The notes beneath the pieces were generated by a model. The model was given only the letters and a program-made list of their open reading frames with translations. It ran no database searches and had not been told where the DNA came from. The translations under genes and the position numbers were made by a program. This document shows, piece by piece, positions 1 to 8,998 of a DNA stretch of 64,000 nucleotides (positions are counted from its first letter, which is position 1; every line of letters begins with the position of its first letter). Source of the DNA: Microvirga ossetica (GTDB taxonomy: Bacteria > Pseudomonadota > Alphaproteobacteria > Rhizobiales > Beijerinckiaceae); NCBI RefSeq assembly GCF_002741015.1, contig NZ_CP016616.1:1409501-1473500 (forward strand). The letters run 5' to 3'.

Positions 1-561
1 GTAGTCCATGTTCACCTGCACGGTCGACGTGCGGTACATCATGTCGAGGCCGAGCGAGCCGACTTTCGGCATGTAGTCGGTCATGATGCGGTAGCGGGCT
101 TTCGGCATCACCGGCGTCTCGGCCCGCGACCAGAGAGGGCTCATGCCGAGAGTGAGAAAGCCGATGCCGAGGCTCTCGCCGACCGCCTTCGCGTCGGCCA
201 GATGCTGCGCCGTTTCGCGGGCGGTCTCGTGCAAGGTCCGCAGCGGCGCACCCGACAGCTCGAACTGCCCGCCCGGCTCGAGCGAAATCGCTCCGCCGCC
301 GGCCTCATCGGCGAGACCGATGGGGTGGTCGCCCTCGATGATCGGCTCCCAGCCGGTCCGCTCCTGCATGCCCTCCAGCAGGGCGCGGATTCCCCGGCCG
401 CCTTCATAGGGAACGGGGGAGGAATCCGCCCTGTGGAATGGAATCTTCTCGTGCTCGGTGCCGAGCCGCCATGTCTCGCGTGGCTTCTCGCCGGAGGCGA
501 TCCATTCCACGAGTTCCGACCGTGCACCGAGGGGGGTCGTATCGGATACGTCCCGCGCCAT
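1..561 (-). CDS. gshA: Glutamate--cysteine ligase, N-terminal part (runs off the left edge)
   Basis: First enzyme of glutathione synthesis: ATP-dependent joining of glutamate and cysteine in the cytoplasm. The minus strand reads from ATG at 561 through 187 codons to the window edge without a stop. The visible N-terminal half carries the family hallmarks RLGTEHEKIPF near residue 33 and a glutamate/glycine-rich GGAISLEPGGQFELSG stretch, as in the plant/alphaproteobacterial GCS2-type ligases rather than the E. coli type. It lies downstream of a second, YbdK-type member of the GCS superfamily and rsmE on the same strand, so it may be the last gene of a short transcript. The C-terminal half is not in this window. 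Confidence 0.9.
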   Translation of the reverse strand, partial: MARDVSDTTPLGARSELVEWIASGEKPRETWRLGTEHEKIPFHRADSSPVPYEGGRGIRALLEGMQERTGWEPIIEGDHPIGLADEAGGGAISLEPGGQFELSGAPLRTLHETARETAQHLADAKAVGESLGIGFLTLGMSPLWSRAETPVMPKARYRIMTDYMPKVGSLGLDMMYRTSTVQVNMDY

Positions 562-686
562 GCCTCACCTCATCAAAAAAGCGCGTTCAAGGCGCGCCGA
601 CTTAAGGATCGGGACTCAATAAGGGGCTTAGCGCCAAGCTGCAATGCGGGATGACGGCATAAAACGACGGAGGCTTGCAGCCCTCG

Positions 687-1826
687 TCAATGCCGGATCG
701 CCGTTTCTCCCACCGTCTCGGCGCTCAGCCAGTCGACGACGCCGGCCAGCGCATCCCGGTTCGACAGTCCGCGGCCGACCGCCTCAGTATAGAGCGTCAG
801 CTGCTGGTCGGCACTGGTGCCGCGCGCAACGATCCAGCGGGCGAGATCGAGCTCGCGCTGGCAGCCGAGTACCTTTGCGTCCTCGGCCACGAGATCCAGG
901 GTTTCCTCGAGAAGCTCCCGCACGGGCTTGGCGGTGCGTGTCTTCTCGTCGACGAAGCTGCCATGGATGCCGTAGCGCTGCGCCCGCCAGCCGTTCTCGT
1001 CGTTGATGGCGCGCGAGGCGCCGGTCTGTCCGGCATTGAGCGAGGTGTTCAGGCTCAGGCGCCGCACGAGGCAGCGATAGAGCGCGGCGATGGCGATGGT
1101 ATCGTCGAGCCTGGTGCAGCTGTCGGCAACGCGAAGCTCAAGGGTCGGATGCTTCAGGGACGGCCGGATCACCCACCAGACGTAGCTGGAATTCTCGATG
1201 GCGCGGGCAACCACGAGGGTATCGATATAGCGCTGGTAATCCTGCTCGTTCTCGAACAGGTCCGGGAACCCGGTGCGCGGCAGCTCGCGGTAGGCGGCAA
1301 GCCGATAGCCGAGAAGGCCCGTGCGCTGCGCCTGCCAGAAGGGCGAGGAGGTGGAGAGCGCCAGAAGCAGCGGCAGATAGGGCTGGATGCGGTTCATGAT
1401 GTCGACGCGCATGCCGAGATCCGGCACCTCCACATGGACATGCATGCCGCAAAGCACATTACGGCTACCGAGCATCTGCAGGTCATGCATGACCTTGCCG
1501 TAGCGCGGCTGAGCGGTGGGGCGCACCCGCGACCAGACGGCCAGAGGGTGGGTGCCTGAGGCCATGATGGAAAGGTTGAAATCGCGCGCCACGGCTCCGA
1601 CGGACGAGCGCAGGGTGGAAAGCTGCGTGCGGGCCTCTGAGAATTCCAAGGAAGGCGTGGTCGCGATCTCGATCTGCGGCTCGAGCATCTCGGGCTGGAT
1701 ATCGCCGGAGATGTTCTCCCGGCAGGAGGTGAAGAACTCCCTGATCTTTCCCTTGGCGATATCCCGTTTCGGCGCATCGTTAACGAAGTACTCTTCCTCG
1801 ATGCCGAACTTGAAGTCCCAGCTCAT
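687..1826 (-). CDS. YbdK-type carboxylate-amine ligase (GCS2 family)
   Basis: A 379-residue protein opening MSWDFKFGIEEEYFV, the characteristic start of the YbdK/GCS2 carboxylate-amine ligase family, which joins an amino group to a carboxylate using ATP; E. coli YbdK has weak glutamate-cysteine ligase activity. Further family marks are the GMHVHVEVPD stretch (metal/substrate histidines) near residue 145 and VADSCTRLDDTIAIAALYRCL near 290. Length is normal for the family. It sits between rsmE and gshA, 125 bp upstream of gshA, so a thiol-metabolism role is a reasonable inference, but the true substrate is not shown by the sequence. Confidence 0.88.
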   Translation of the reverse strand: MSWDFKFGIEEEYFVNDAPKRDIAKGKIREFFTSCRENISGDIQPEMLEPQIEIATTPSLEFSEARTQLSTLRSSVGAVARDFNLSIMASGTHPLAVWSRVRPTAQPRYGKVMHDLQMLGSRNVLCGMHVHVEVPDLGMRVDIMNRIQPYLPLLLALSTSSPFWQAQRTGLLGYRLAAYRELPRTGFPDLFENEQDYQRYIDTLVVARAIENSSYVWWVIRPSLKHPTLELRVADSCTRLDDTIAIAALYRCLVRRLSLNTSLNAGQTGASRAINDENGWRAQRYGIHGSFVDEKTRTAKPVRELLEETLDLVAEDAKVLGCQRELDLARWIVARGTSADQQLTLYTEAVGRGLSNRDALAGVVDWLSAETVGETAIRH

Positions 1827-1996
1827 TTCACGTCCTCTGTTCTTATTTTAGAAATGACCTTCGCACATGCGGATCGGCCTGCGGCGAGGCGTCCAAACTC
1901 CGGCTCAATGGGGCCAGAATGGGGCGAATCGGCGCGAAATTGCTAAGCTTTTGAAGCTACAGGCAGATAGGCTTAAGTCGTTGTCGAGCGGTGAGG

Positions 1997-2743
1997 TCAG
2001 TTCCAATCGCCGAGCACGGACTGAACGACGGCCAGTGCGGCCACAGCGGCTGTGTCAGCTCGCAGGATTCGTGGACCCAGCGACACGCAAACACATCTTT
2101 CGCGGGCGGCGACAAGCACTCTCTCCTGATCGGTGAACCCTCCTTCGGGTCCCACGATAACGACAAGCCTGGATCCTTTGTTCCCAAGCTTGGCAAGAGC
2201 CTCCACAGGATTGGAAACGGGCGCATCCTCATCGCAGAACACGACCAGGCGCTCGGGCTCCAAGTCCTTGAGAAAACGTTCCAAATTCTTCTCTTCGCGC
2301 ACCTCCGGGATGGACAGGATCCCGCATTGCTCGGCGGCCTCGACAGCGTTGCTGCGCATGCGCTCGAGGTTGACCCGGGTGGCCTGGGTCCGGCGGGTCA
2401 GGACGGGTTGGAGAACGCCCGCTCCCATCTCCACCGCCTTCTGGACCATGTAGTCGAGGCGGGCATGCTTGAGCGGGGCGAAGGCATAGACGATGTCGGG
2501 TGCCCGGTCCTGCTCACGGATCCGCTCGCGGCAGAGGAGATCGGCGGCCTTACGGCCCTCCACCGACACCTCCGCGCGCCACTCGCCGTCCCGGCCGTTG
2601 AACACCAGGACCGTCTCGCCGGCCTTCAGGCGCAGGACGTTCAGGAGGTAATTGGCCTGCCCCCGGTCGAGGGCGACCTTCTCCCCCTCCTTGAGGGGCG
2701 CATCGATGAAGAGGCGGGGGGCATTGAAATCGTATTCGGCCAT
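1997..2743 (-). CDS. rsmE: 16S rRNA (uracil1498-N3)-methyltransferase RsmE
   Basis: Methylates N3 of U1498 in 16S rRNA using S-adenosylmethionine. The 248-residue protein has an N-terminal PUA-like RNA-binding part and a C-terminal SPOUT (knotted) methyltransferase domain with the diagnostic IVGPEGGFTDQE loop near residue 198 and the closing LGPRILRADTAAVAAL stretch that forms the SAM-binding knot. Start ATG at 2743. First gene of a likely minus-strand run with the YbdK-type ligase and gshA; a 170-bp gap to the next gene holds nothing I recognise. Confidence 0.93.
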   Translation of the reverse strand: MAEYDFNAPRLFIDAPLKEGEKVALDRGQANYLLNVLRLKAGETVLVFNGRDGEWRAEVSVEGRKAADLLCRERIREQDRAPDIVYAFAPLKHARLDYMVQKAVEMGAGVLQPVLTRRTQATRVNLERMRSNAVEAAEQCGILSIPEVREEKNLERFLKDLEPERLVVFCDEDAPVSNPVEALAKLGNKGSRLVVIVGPEGGFTDQERVLVAARERCVCVSLGPRILRADTAAVAALAVVQSVLGDWN

Positions 2744-2951
2744 GGCAACCTGCGCTGAACGGCTCCAGCCTTAACAAGTTCTCAACCGCCAAGGGAGTGG
2801 GGAATGTCGGCTTGGTAACGTGAAATTCAGGTGCCAAATGGCACCGTTTGAGGCTAAGGCGACCATTCGCCTCTTGGCCTCGATGGCCCTCACCTGTTAA
2901 CAGAACGCAGGCGCGCGAGACGTCACGAGCTTTTTCGAGGGAATTTTCGCA

Positions 2952-3425
2952 ATGATGCATACCCGTTCGCATCTTCTGGCTGCATTGGCCGCGACCGGCT
3001 TTTTGTTTGCGACCGCCCCGGCCTTCGCGCAGGCGAGCGGCTGCCAGGAAGGGCAGAAGATCCTGCAGGAGCGGCAGGGCCTGATCCAGCAGGTCAACAA
3101 GCTTACCAATGGCGGCAAGAACAAGCAGATCGATCCGCGCGCGGCCTGCACCATCTTCACCAAGCTCGTGTCCAACGGCACGACCGGCGAAAAGTGGATG
3201 ACCGCCAACAAGGACTGGTGCCAGGTTCCCGATCAGCTCATCCAGAGCTTTGCCGAAGATCACAAGCGCTCCCAGCAATTCAAGGGCCAGGCCTGCGGCG
3301 CCGCCGCGAAGATGGCCGAGATGGAGAAGCGGGCCAAGCAGGGCCAGCAGCAGCAAGGCGGCCCGGCCAGCAAGATGGGCGGCGGGCTGACCGGGACCCT
3401 GAGCGTTCCGAAGGGCGCTCTCTAA
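2952..3425 (+). CDS. Small exported cysteine-containing protein of unknown function
   Basis: 157 residues with a clear type I signal peptide: MMHTRSHLL followed by a hydrophobic run ending in APAFAQA, giving cleavage around residue 28. The mature part has four cysteines (GCQEG, AACTI, DWCQV, QACGA) that could form two disulfides in the periplasm, and a Gln/Gly-rich C-terminal end (KQGQQQQGGPAS). A GAGGG sequence lies about 11 nt before the ATG. Located just upstream of ubiA on the same strand with 19 bp between them. I do not recognise the family, and no enzymatic motif is visible. Confidence 0.75.
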   Translation: MMHTRSHLLAALAATGFLFATAPAFAQASGCQEGQKILQERQGLIQQVNKLTNGGKNKQIDPRAACTIFTKLVSNGTTGEKWMTANKDWCQVPDQLIQSFAEDHKRSQQFKGQACGAAAKMAEMEKRAKQGQQQQGGPASKMGGGLTGTLSVPKGAL

Positions 3426-3444
3426 GCCGGATCATTAATCAACC

Positions 3445-4374
3445 ATGGAGCGCCCCAACGCGCCTTCCCTGCCCGATTCCGTCAAGGGCCATTGGGCCGA
3501 ACGATGGGCGCCCGCGGGCCTTAAGCCCTATCTGCGCCTCGCCCGCATCGAGCGGCCCATCGGCTGGTGGCTGCTCCTCCTGCCTTGCTGGTGGTCGGCG
3601 GCGCTCGCGGCCGTCGCGGCGGGGCAGCCCTGGCCCGATCCGCTCCACTGCCTTCTCTTCCTGATCGGCGCCGTCGCCATGCGCGGGGCCGGATGCACCT
3701 ATAACGACATCGTCGACCGGGATCTCGACACCAAGGTCGAACGCACCCGCCAGCGCCCGCTCCCCTCGGGACAGGTCACGCTCAAAGGCGCCCTCGCCTT
3801 CCTCGCGCTTCAGGGCCTCGTCGGCCTCCTGGTCCTCTTGCAGTTCAACGCCTTCGCCATCGCCACGGGCTTCGCCTCGCTCGGCGTGGTCGCGCTCTAT
3901 CCCTTCATGAAGCGCTTCTTCTGGATGCCGCAGATCGTGCTCGGCCTCGCCTTCGCCTGGGGCGCTCTGATGGGTTGGGCAGCCGTCTTCGGCTCGCTGA
4001 GCCTGGCACCGCTGCTTCTCTATGCCGGCAGCATCGCCTGGGTGGTGGGCTACGACACCATCTATGCCCTGCAGGATATCGAGGATGACGAGATCGTCGG
4101 GATCAAGTCCTCGGCCCGCTTCTTCGGCGAGAACGTGAGGCTCGGCGTCGGCATCTGCTATGCCATCGCCATCGTCCTCATCACCGCCTCCCTGTTCCTG
4201 GCCGGTGCGGGCGTGCCGTCCTTTATGGGTTTGAGCGCTTTCGCCCTTCACCTGGGCTGGCAGGTGGCCCGCATCGACCGGGAGGACGGCGCGGGAGCCC
4301 TGCGCCTCTTCCGTTCCAACCGGGATGCGGGGCTGATCCTGTTCGCGGCGATGATCCTCGATTGCCTGCTCTGA
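3445..4374 (+). CDS. ubiA: 4-hydroxybenzoate polyprenyltransferase UbiA
   Basis: Integral membrane enzyme that attaches the polyprenyl tail to 4-hydroxybenzoate in ubiquinone synthesis. The 309-residue protein has about eight hydrophobic segments and both aspartate-rich prenyl-diphosphate/Mg motifs: NDIVDRDLDTKVERT near residue 90 and YALQDIEDDEIVGIKSSA near 207, with QRPLPSG after the first. Length fits the family. It follows the small exported protein and is followed after 111 bp by the CysQ-like phosphatase. That gap contains a short hairpin, CCTGCC-gaaaa-GGCAGG, but no convincing terminator. Confidence 0.95.
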   Translation: MERPNAPSLPDSVKGHWAERWAPAGLKPYLRLARIERPIGWWLLLLPCWWSAALAAVAAGQPWPDPLHCLLFLIGAVAMRGAGCTYNDIVDRDLDTKVERTRQRPLPSGQVTLKGALAFLALQGLVGLLVLLQFNAFAIATGFASLGVVALYPFMKRFFWMPQIVLGLAFAWGALMGWAAVFGSLSLAPLLLYAGSIAWVVGYDTIYALQDIEDDEIVGIKSSARFFGENVRLGVGICYAIAIVLITASLFLAGAGVPSFMGLSAFALHLGWQVARIDREDGAGALRLFRSNRDAGLILFAAMILDCLL

Positions 4375-4485
4375 TCTCGGCCGTCCGACGCCGTCCCAAA
4401 ATACCGCACCCGCCCCTGCCGAAAAGGCAGGATCGGCTTCGGAGAGCTATGGTATCTCCGTGGCATCGCCCCTATCTCAGGTCCG

Positions 4486-5289
4486 ATGCTGTCCCCCGCA
4501 ACACCCTCATTGCCGTCCCTCGCCCCAGCCGTGTGCGATGCAGCCCGCCGGGCGGGTGATCTGGCACTGCCCTATTTCCGCGCCGGCGCCCAGACGGCCG
4601 CCAAGCTCTGGTACAAGGGACAGAGTTCCCCGGTGACCGAGGCCGACATCGCCCTCGATACTTTCCTGAAAGGCCATCTCGCCGAACTGCTTCCCCAGGC
4701 CGGCTGGCTTTCCGAGGAGACGGCGGACGATCCGGCCCGCCTCGGGCAGAGCCATGTCTGGATCGTCGATCCCATCGACGGCACCCGGGCCTTCGCCTCG
4801 GGTCATCCCGACTGGGCGATTTCCATCGCCCTGGTCAGGGACGGCAGGCCAGTTCTCGGCGTCCTTTATGCCCCTATCCACGACCGCCTCTACGAGGCGA
4901 GGCTCGGCGACGGGGCATGGTGCAACGGCGAGAGGATGCAGGTCTCCACGGCCGACGCTCTCCCTGCAGCCAAGGTTGCCGGTCCGAAGCCTCTCGTCGA
5001 CCGCCTCGAGCGGAGCTTCGGGCAGATCGAGCGCCTGCCCAAGGTGCCGTCCCTGGCGCTCAGGCTGGCGCGGGTGGCCGAAGGCTCCATCGATATCGGC
5101 CTCGTCTCGGCCAACGCTCAAGACTGGGATATTGCGGCAGCCGACCTCATGCTGCATGAGGCGGGAGCTCTGCTGACGGGTCTCGACGGTTCGACCCCCG
5201 TCTATAACAGGCCCGTTCCCTCGCACGTCGAGATGATTGCCGTTTCGTCACGGTTGCATCCTCGTGCTATTGGAGCCATGAGAGCCTGA
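4486..5289 (+). CDS. CysQ-like 3'(2'),5'-bisphosphate nucleotidase / inositol phosphatase family
   Basis: A Mg-dependent lithium-sensitive phosphatase-fold protein of 267 residues. Metal-binding motifs are in the expected order: SEETADD (about residue 70), WIVDPIDGTRAFASG (about 90) and the C-terminal WDIAAADLML (about 210). The family includes CysQ (removes the 3' phosphate from PAP in sulfate assimilation) and inositol monophosphatases; the sequence does not decide between them, though position next to DUF4170 and lipid A genes is a recurrent Rhizobiales arrangement as I recall it. Cytoplasmic; no signal peptide. Confidence 0.85.
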   Translation: MLSPATPSLPSLAPAVCDAARRAGDLALPYFRAGAQTAAKLWYKGQSSPVTEADIALDTFLKGHLAELLPQAGWLSEETADDPARLGQSHVWIVDPIDGTRAFASGHPDWAISIALVRDGRPVLGVLYAPIHDRLYEARLGDGAWCNGERMQVSTADALPAAKVAGPKPLVDRLERSFGQIERLPKVPSLALRLARVAEGSIDIGLVSANAQDWDIAAADLMLHEAGALLTGLDGSTPVYNRPVPSHVEMIAVSSRLHPRAIGAMRA

Positions 5290-5350
5290 ACGGCGCTGGC
5301 TCCACGCAAGCCTCTATCCTTACAACCCTCGTCAGAAGAGTCCCACCATC

Positions 5351-5584
5351 ATGACCGACATGCCTGGCAAGCAACTCCTGCATCTGGTTTTCGGCGGCGA
5401 GCTTAACAGCCTCGAATCCGTCGACTTCAAGGATCTTTCCAAGCTCGATATCGTCGGAATCTACCCGAACTATGCCGCCGCCCATGCGGCGTGGAAGGCC
5501 AAGGCGCAAGCGACGGTGGACAATGCGCAGATGCGCTACTTCGTCGTGCACCTTCACCGCCTGCTCGACCCGCAGAACGGCTGA
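5351..5584 (+). CDS. DUF4170 family small protein
   Basis: 77 residues, matching the small alphaproteobacterial DUF4170 family: LLHLVFGGELNSLESVDF, DIVGIYPNYAAAHAAWKAKA and a C-terminal RYFVVHLHRLLDP. The family has no assigned biochemical role that I know of. It lies 61 bp after the CysQ-like gene and 13 bp before the DUF374 acyltransferase, so it is probably co-transcribed with the lipid A block. Confidence 0.85.
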   Translation: MTDMPGKQLLHLVFGGELNSLESVDFKDLSKLDIVGIYPNYAAAHAAWKAKAQATVDNAQMRYFVVHLHRLLDPQNG

Positions 5585-5597
5585 TTCCGGGATCGCG

Positions 5598-6347
5598 ATG
5601 GATCTCGTCAAGCGCATCACCCGCTCGCGGCCGGTTCAGGAAACCCTCGGCTTTCTCGTCGCGGGTTACCTGAAGCTCGTGCAGCGCACGAACCGGTTCG
5701 TCATGGAACCGGCGGATGCCTATGACCGGATCGAAATGCCCGTGATCGCCGCCATGTGGCACGGGCAGCACTTCATGATTCATTTCGCCAAGCGGCCGCA
5801 GGACCGGGCGGCAAGCCTCGTCTCTCGCTCGGGCGACGGAGAGTTCAACGCCATCGCCCTGCGGCATCTCGGTGTTCGCGCCATCCGCGGCTCGGGCGCC
5901 CGCGGCCGCGATATCCGGAAGAAGGGCGGCGTTCAGGCGCTGCGCGCGATGCTCAAGGCGCTGAGCGACGGGGAAATGGTGGTGATGACCGCCGACATTC
6001 CGAAGATCGCGCGGGTCTGCGGCCAGGGCATCGTCACGCTCGCACAATTGTCCGGACGGCCGATCGTGCCGGTCGCGGTGGTCACGAGCCGCCGCATCGA
6101 TTTCGACAGCTGGGACAAGGCGAGCATCGGCCTCCCCTTCGGCCGGGGCGCGATCGTGCTCGGCGATCCGGTTCACGTGCCGCGCGAGGCGGGCGACGAG
6201 GCCATGGAGCGTCTGCGCAGAACCGTCGAGCGGGAGCTCGACCGGGTGCACGAGCGCGCCTATGCGCTTGTGGGATCCAAGGATCCAGGCGCCAAGGATC
6301 CAGGCACCAAGCCTCACCAGGTGCTCATGAGGGATTCCCGCGCATGA
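5598..6347 (+). CDS. DUF374 / lysophospholipid acyltransferase-like protein
   Basis: 249 residues from the ATG at 5598, 13 bp after the DUF4170 stop; the frame is open further upstream but that overlaps the previous gene. The sequence has IAAMWHGQHFM near residue 53, SRSGDGEF near 76 and HLGVRAIRGSGARG near 90, the pattern of DUF374 proteins that belong to the LPLAT acyltransferase fold. It probably moves acyl chains onto a lipid or lipid A intermediate at the inner membrane, an inference from fold and neighbours. Its TGA overlaps the waaA ATG (ATGA at 6344-6347), showing translational coupling. The C-terminal end has a KDPGAKDPGTK repeat. Confidence 0.85.
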   Translation: MDLVKRITRSRPVQETLGFLVAGYLKLVQRTNRFVMEPADAYDRIEMPVIAAMWHGQHFMIHFAKRPQDRAASLVSRSGDGEFNAIALRHLGVRAIRGSGARGRDIRKKGGVQALRAMLKALSDGEMVVMTADIPKIARVCGQGIVTLAQLSGRPIVPVAVVTSRRIDFDSWDKASIGLPFGRGAIVLGDPVHVPREAGDEAMERLRRTVERELDRVHERAYALVGSKDPGAKDPGTKPHQVLMRDSRA

Positions 6348-7633
6348 GCTTCCCGATCCTTTTCAGAACGTACCGCCTCGTCGTCTCGGCGATGGAGCCT
6401 GCAGTTCTGGGCCTCCTCTACTGGCGCCAGCGCAAAGGGCGTGAGGACAAGACGCGCCTCGGCGAGCGGCAGGGCTATCCGAGCCGGCAGCGGCCCAAGG
6501 GCCACCTGATCTGGGTCCATGGCGCCAGCATCGGCGAGACCCTCTCCCTTCTGCCGGTGGTGGAACGCATGGCCCAGCGGGGCCTCGCTGTGCTGGTCAC
6601 CTCCGGCACCCGGACCTCCGCCTCCCTGATCGCCCGGCGCCTGCCGCCGGGAGCCGTGCATCAGTTTGTCCCGCTCGACGTGCCACGTTATATAAGGCGT
6701 TTCCTCGACCACTGGCAGCCCGACGTGGCCCTCATTGCGGAATCCGAAATCTGGCCGAACACGATCATGGCGCTGAGCGAGCGTGATATCCCTCTCGTGA
6801 TGGTCAACGGGCGCATGTCGGACCGGTCGTACCAGCGCTGGCAGAAGATGCCCCGCATCATCGGGGGCCTGCTCGAACGCTTCGCCCTGTGCCTCGCCCA
6901 GACCTCCGAGGATGCCGCGCGCCTCGCCCGGCTCGGCGCGCCCCGCGTCATCGTCACCGGCAACATCAAGTTCGATGCGGCACCTCCGCCGGCAGACCCG
7001 CGGGTCGTGGCCCAGCTCTCCGGCCTGATCGCCGGCCGGCCGGTCTGGCTTGCAGCGAGCACGCATCCCGGCGAGGAAACCGCGATCGTCGCCGTGCACC
7101 GCGCCCTGGCGAAGCGCCATCCGAATCTGCTCACCATCATCGCGCCCCGGCATCCCCATCGCGGGCCGGAGGTTGCGGCTATCGCCGGGCAGGCCGGCCT
7201 GAGGTCGGGCCGGCGTTCGGAGGGTATCCACCCCGACCGCGCGACCGATGTCTATGTGGTCGATACCGTGGGCGAGATGGGGCTCTTCTACCGGCTCTCG
7301 CCCATCGTGCTGATGGGCGGCACGCTGGTTCCGATCGGCGGGCACAATCCCATCGAGCCGGCGAAGCTCGGCGCGGCCATCCTGCACGGGCCTCATGTCC
7401 ACACCGCCACGGAGATCTACGAGGCCCTCGACCGGGCGCGCGGCGCCGCGATGGTGAAGGACAGCGCCACGCTCGCGCGGGCGGTCAGCGAATTGCTGAG
7501 CAACACGGCGCTCACCCGCGACATGGCGCGTGCGGCCGGCGAGGCGGTGCAGGCCCTCGGCGGCGCGGTGGACCGCACCATGCAATCCGTCGACCCGTTC
7601 ATCGTTCAAGCCAAGCTGGGGGCGCGGCGCTGA
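6344..7633 (+). CDS. waaA: 3-deoxy-D-manno-octulosonic acid (Kdo) transferase
   Basis: Transfers Kdo from CMP-Kdo to lipid IVA at the inner membrane. 429 residues from the ATG at 6344, which overlaps the preceding stop. An N-terminal hydrophobic anchor (LVVSAMEPAVLGLLYW) precedes the Kdo-transferase domain with WVHGASIGETLSLLPV near residue 61, AESEIWPNTI near 131 and the C-terminal GT-B part with MGGTLVPIGGHNPIEPA near 330. Although the frame extends far upstream of 6344, that part is antisense-like low-complexity sequence over the acyltransferase gene and is not counted. It ends in TGATG, overlapping lpxK. Confidence 0.95.
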   Translation: MSFPILFRTYRLVVSAMEPAVLGLLYWRQRKGREDKTRLGERQGYPSRQRPKGHLIWVHGASIGETLSLLPVVERMAQRGLAVLVTSGTRTSASLIARRLPPGAVHQFVPLDVPRYIRRFLDHWQPDVALIAESEIWPNTIMALSERDIPLVMVNGRMSDRSYQRWQKMPRIIGGLLERFALCLAQTSEDAARLARLGAPRVIVTGNIKFDAAPPPADPRVVAQLSGLIAGRPVWLAASTHPGEETAIVAVHRALAKRHPNLLTIIAPRHPHRGPEVAAIAGQAGLRSGRRSEGIHPDRATDVYVVDTVGEMGLFYRLSPIVLMGGTLVPIGGHNPIEPAKLGAAILHGPHVHTATEIYEALDRARGAAMVKDSATLARAVSELLSNTALTRDMARAAGEAVQALGGAVDRTMQSVDPFIVQAKLGARR

Positions 7634-8643
7634 TGCGCGCGCCGCGCTTCTGGTGGCAATCCTCTCCCTCGCTGCAGGCGCATCTGCTGCGCCCGGCCGG
7701 CATCCTCTACACCTCCATCGCCGCACAACGGATGCGGCGGCGCGGCGAGAAGGCGGACCTTCCCGTCATCTGCATCGGCAACTTCACCATGGGCGGCGCC
7801 GGCAAGACGCCGACCGCGCTTGCCGTCGCCAGGATGCTCGATGCGGCGGGCGAGAGCCCCGCTTTCCTGTCGCGCGGCTATGGCGGGCGCCTGCGCGGGC
7901 CGGTGCAGGTGCGGCTGAAGCACACCGCGTCCGATGTGGGCGACGAGCCCATTCTTCTCTCGAAGACTGCCCGGACCATCATCTCCCGCGACCGCCCGGC
8001 TGGAGCCCGGCTCTCCTACGAGATGGGCGCGACCGTCGTCATCATGGATGACGGTCTCCAGAACCCTTCGCTGATCAAGGATTGCGCCGTCGCCGTCGTG
8101 GATGGTGCCACCGGCATCGGCAACGGCCTGTCCCTGCCTGCCGGTCCGCTGCGCGCGCCGATGGATGTGCAATGGCCCGCCGTCGATGCGGTGCTCGTGA
8201 TCGGAGAGGGCGGGCCCGGGCAGGAGGTCACCGAAGAAGCCGAGCGGCGCGGCAAGCGCGTGTTCCAGGCATGGCTTGGACCGACCGAAGCCGCACGGGC
8301 CTTGGAAGGCCGGAAGGTTCTGGCCTTTGCGGGGATCGGCCGGCCCGAAAAGTTCTTCGAGACCCTGAAAGCCTGCGGCGCCACCGTGGAGGTCGCGCGA
8401 CCCTTTCCCGATCATCATCCCTATACCGCATCCGAGCTGGCGGCCCTGCGGCAGGATTCCGAGACACGCGGCCTTCTGCCGATCACCACGGAAAAGGATT
8501 TTGCACGGATCGCCGCCGTGAAGGACGCGGAGCCCTGGCCGAACCTGACCGTGCTGCCGGTGCGGCTGCGGATCGAGAACGAGACAGGGTTTCGCAACCT
8601 GATCCTGCGCCACATCAACGAGCGGCGGCTGCGGGTCGCCTGA
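7633..8643 (+). CDS. lpxK: Tetraacyldisaccharide 4'-kinase
   Basis: Phosphorylates the 4' position of the lipid A disaccharide at the inner membrane. The 336-residue protein starts at an ATG overlapping the waaA stop (TGATG, 7631-7635). The Walker A loop IGNFTMGGAGKTPTAL lies at about residues 48-63; ILLSKTART and VIMDDGLQNPSL (the family's DDGxQ motif) follow at about 110 and 136. Length is typical. With waaA and the DUF374 gene it forms a tightly coupled lipid A/Kdo operon. It converges on the minus-strand DUF2093 gene 3 bp away. Confidence 0.95.
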   Translation: MRAPRFWWQSSPSLQAHLLRPAGILYTSIAAQRMRRRGEKADLPVICIGNFTMGGAGKTPTALAVARMLDAAGESPAFLSRGYGGRLRGPVQVRLKHTASDVGDEPILLSKTARTIISRDRPAGARLSYEMGATVVIMDDGLQNPSLIKDCAVAVVDGATGIGNGLSLPAGPLRAPMDVQWPAVDAVLVIGEGGPGQEVTEEAERRGKRVFQAWLGPTEAARALEGRKVLAFAGIGRPEKFFETLKACGATVEVARPFPDHHPYTASELAALRQDSETRGLLPITTEKDFARIAAVKDAEPWPNLTVLPVRLRIENETGFRNLILRHINERRLRVA

Positions 8644-8646
8644 CCT

Positions 8647-8877
8647 CTATGGGTGGGACATGGCCTGTCTGGCGATGCGCATCATCACGGCCTCGGGCGA
8701 GGAATAGGCCTCCTGCCGCTCGACGCTCCAGTACTTCAGCTCGTCGAGGGGAATTTCGGTGCCCGTGATCGCGCAGCGCACATAGGCCCCTGGCTTCAGG
8801 ACCCGAAGGTTGCTGTCGAGATATTGCACGACGGCCTCGCCGCCGCTGCGTTCGATCTTGTTCAACATGGGTGACAT
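8647..8877 (-). CDS. DUF2093 family small protein
   Basis: 76 residues matching the short alphaproteobacterial DUF2093 family: MLNKIERSGGEAVVQYLDS, LKPGAYVRCAITG, IPLDELKYWSVERQEAY. No function is established. The start could be the ATG at 8877 or the one at 8868 (MLNKIE); both fit. It is convergent with lpxK, with only 3 bp between the stops, an arrangement I recall as common in Rhizobiales. The 121-bp gap to xseA on its upstream side holds no clear signal. Confidence 0.8.
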   Translation of the reverse strand: MSPMLNKIERSGGEAVVQYLDSNLRVLKPGAYVRCAITGTEIPLDELKYWSVERQEAYSSPEAVMMRIARQAMSHP

Positions 8878-8998
8878 CGAATGGAATGCGTTGCGCTGTC
8901 TCTCACATAAGGGAGGTCGGCCAGGATTTCCAACACGGCGTTAGAGCATCTTTGAAGAGCGCATCTTTGGACGCGGCCCTCTGGGTCCGCACGATACG

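Noticed and set aside
5756..6343. Long N-terminal extension of WaaA
   Set aside because: It overlaps the whole DUF374 gene, is Arg-rich antisense-like sequence, and the ATG at 6344 in the ATGA overlap gives a normal WaaA.
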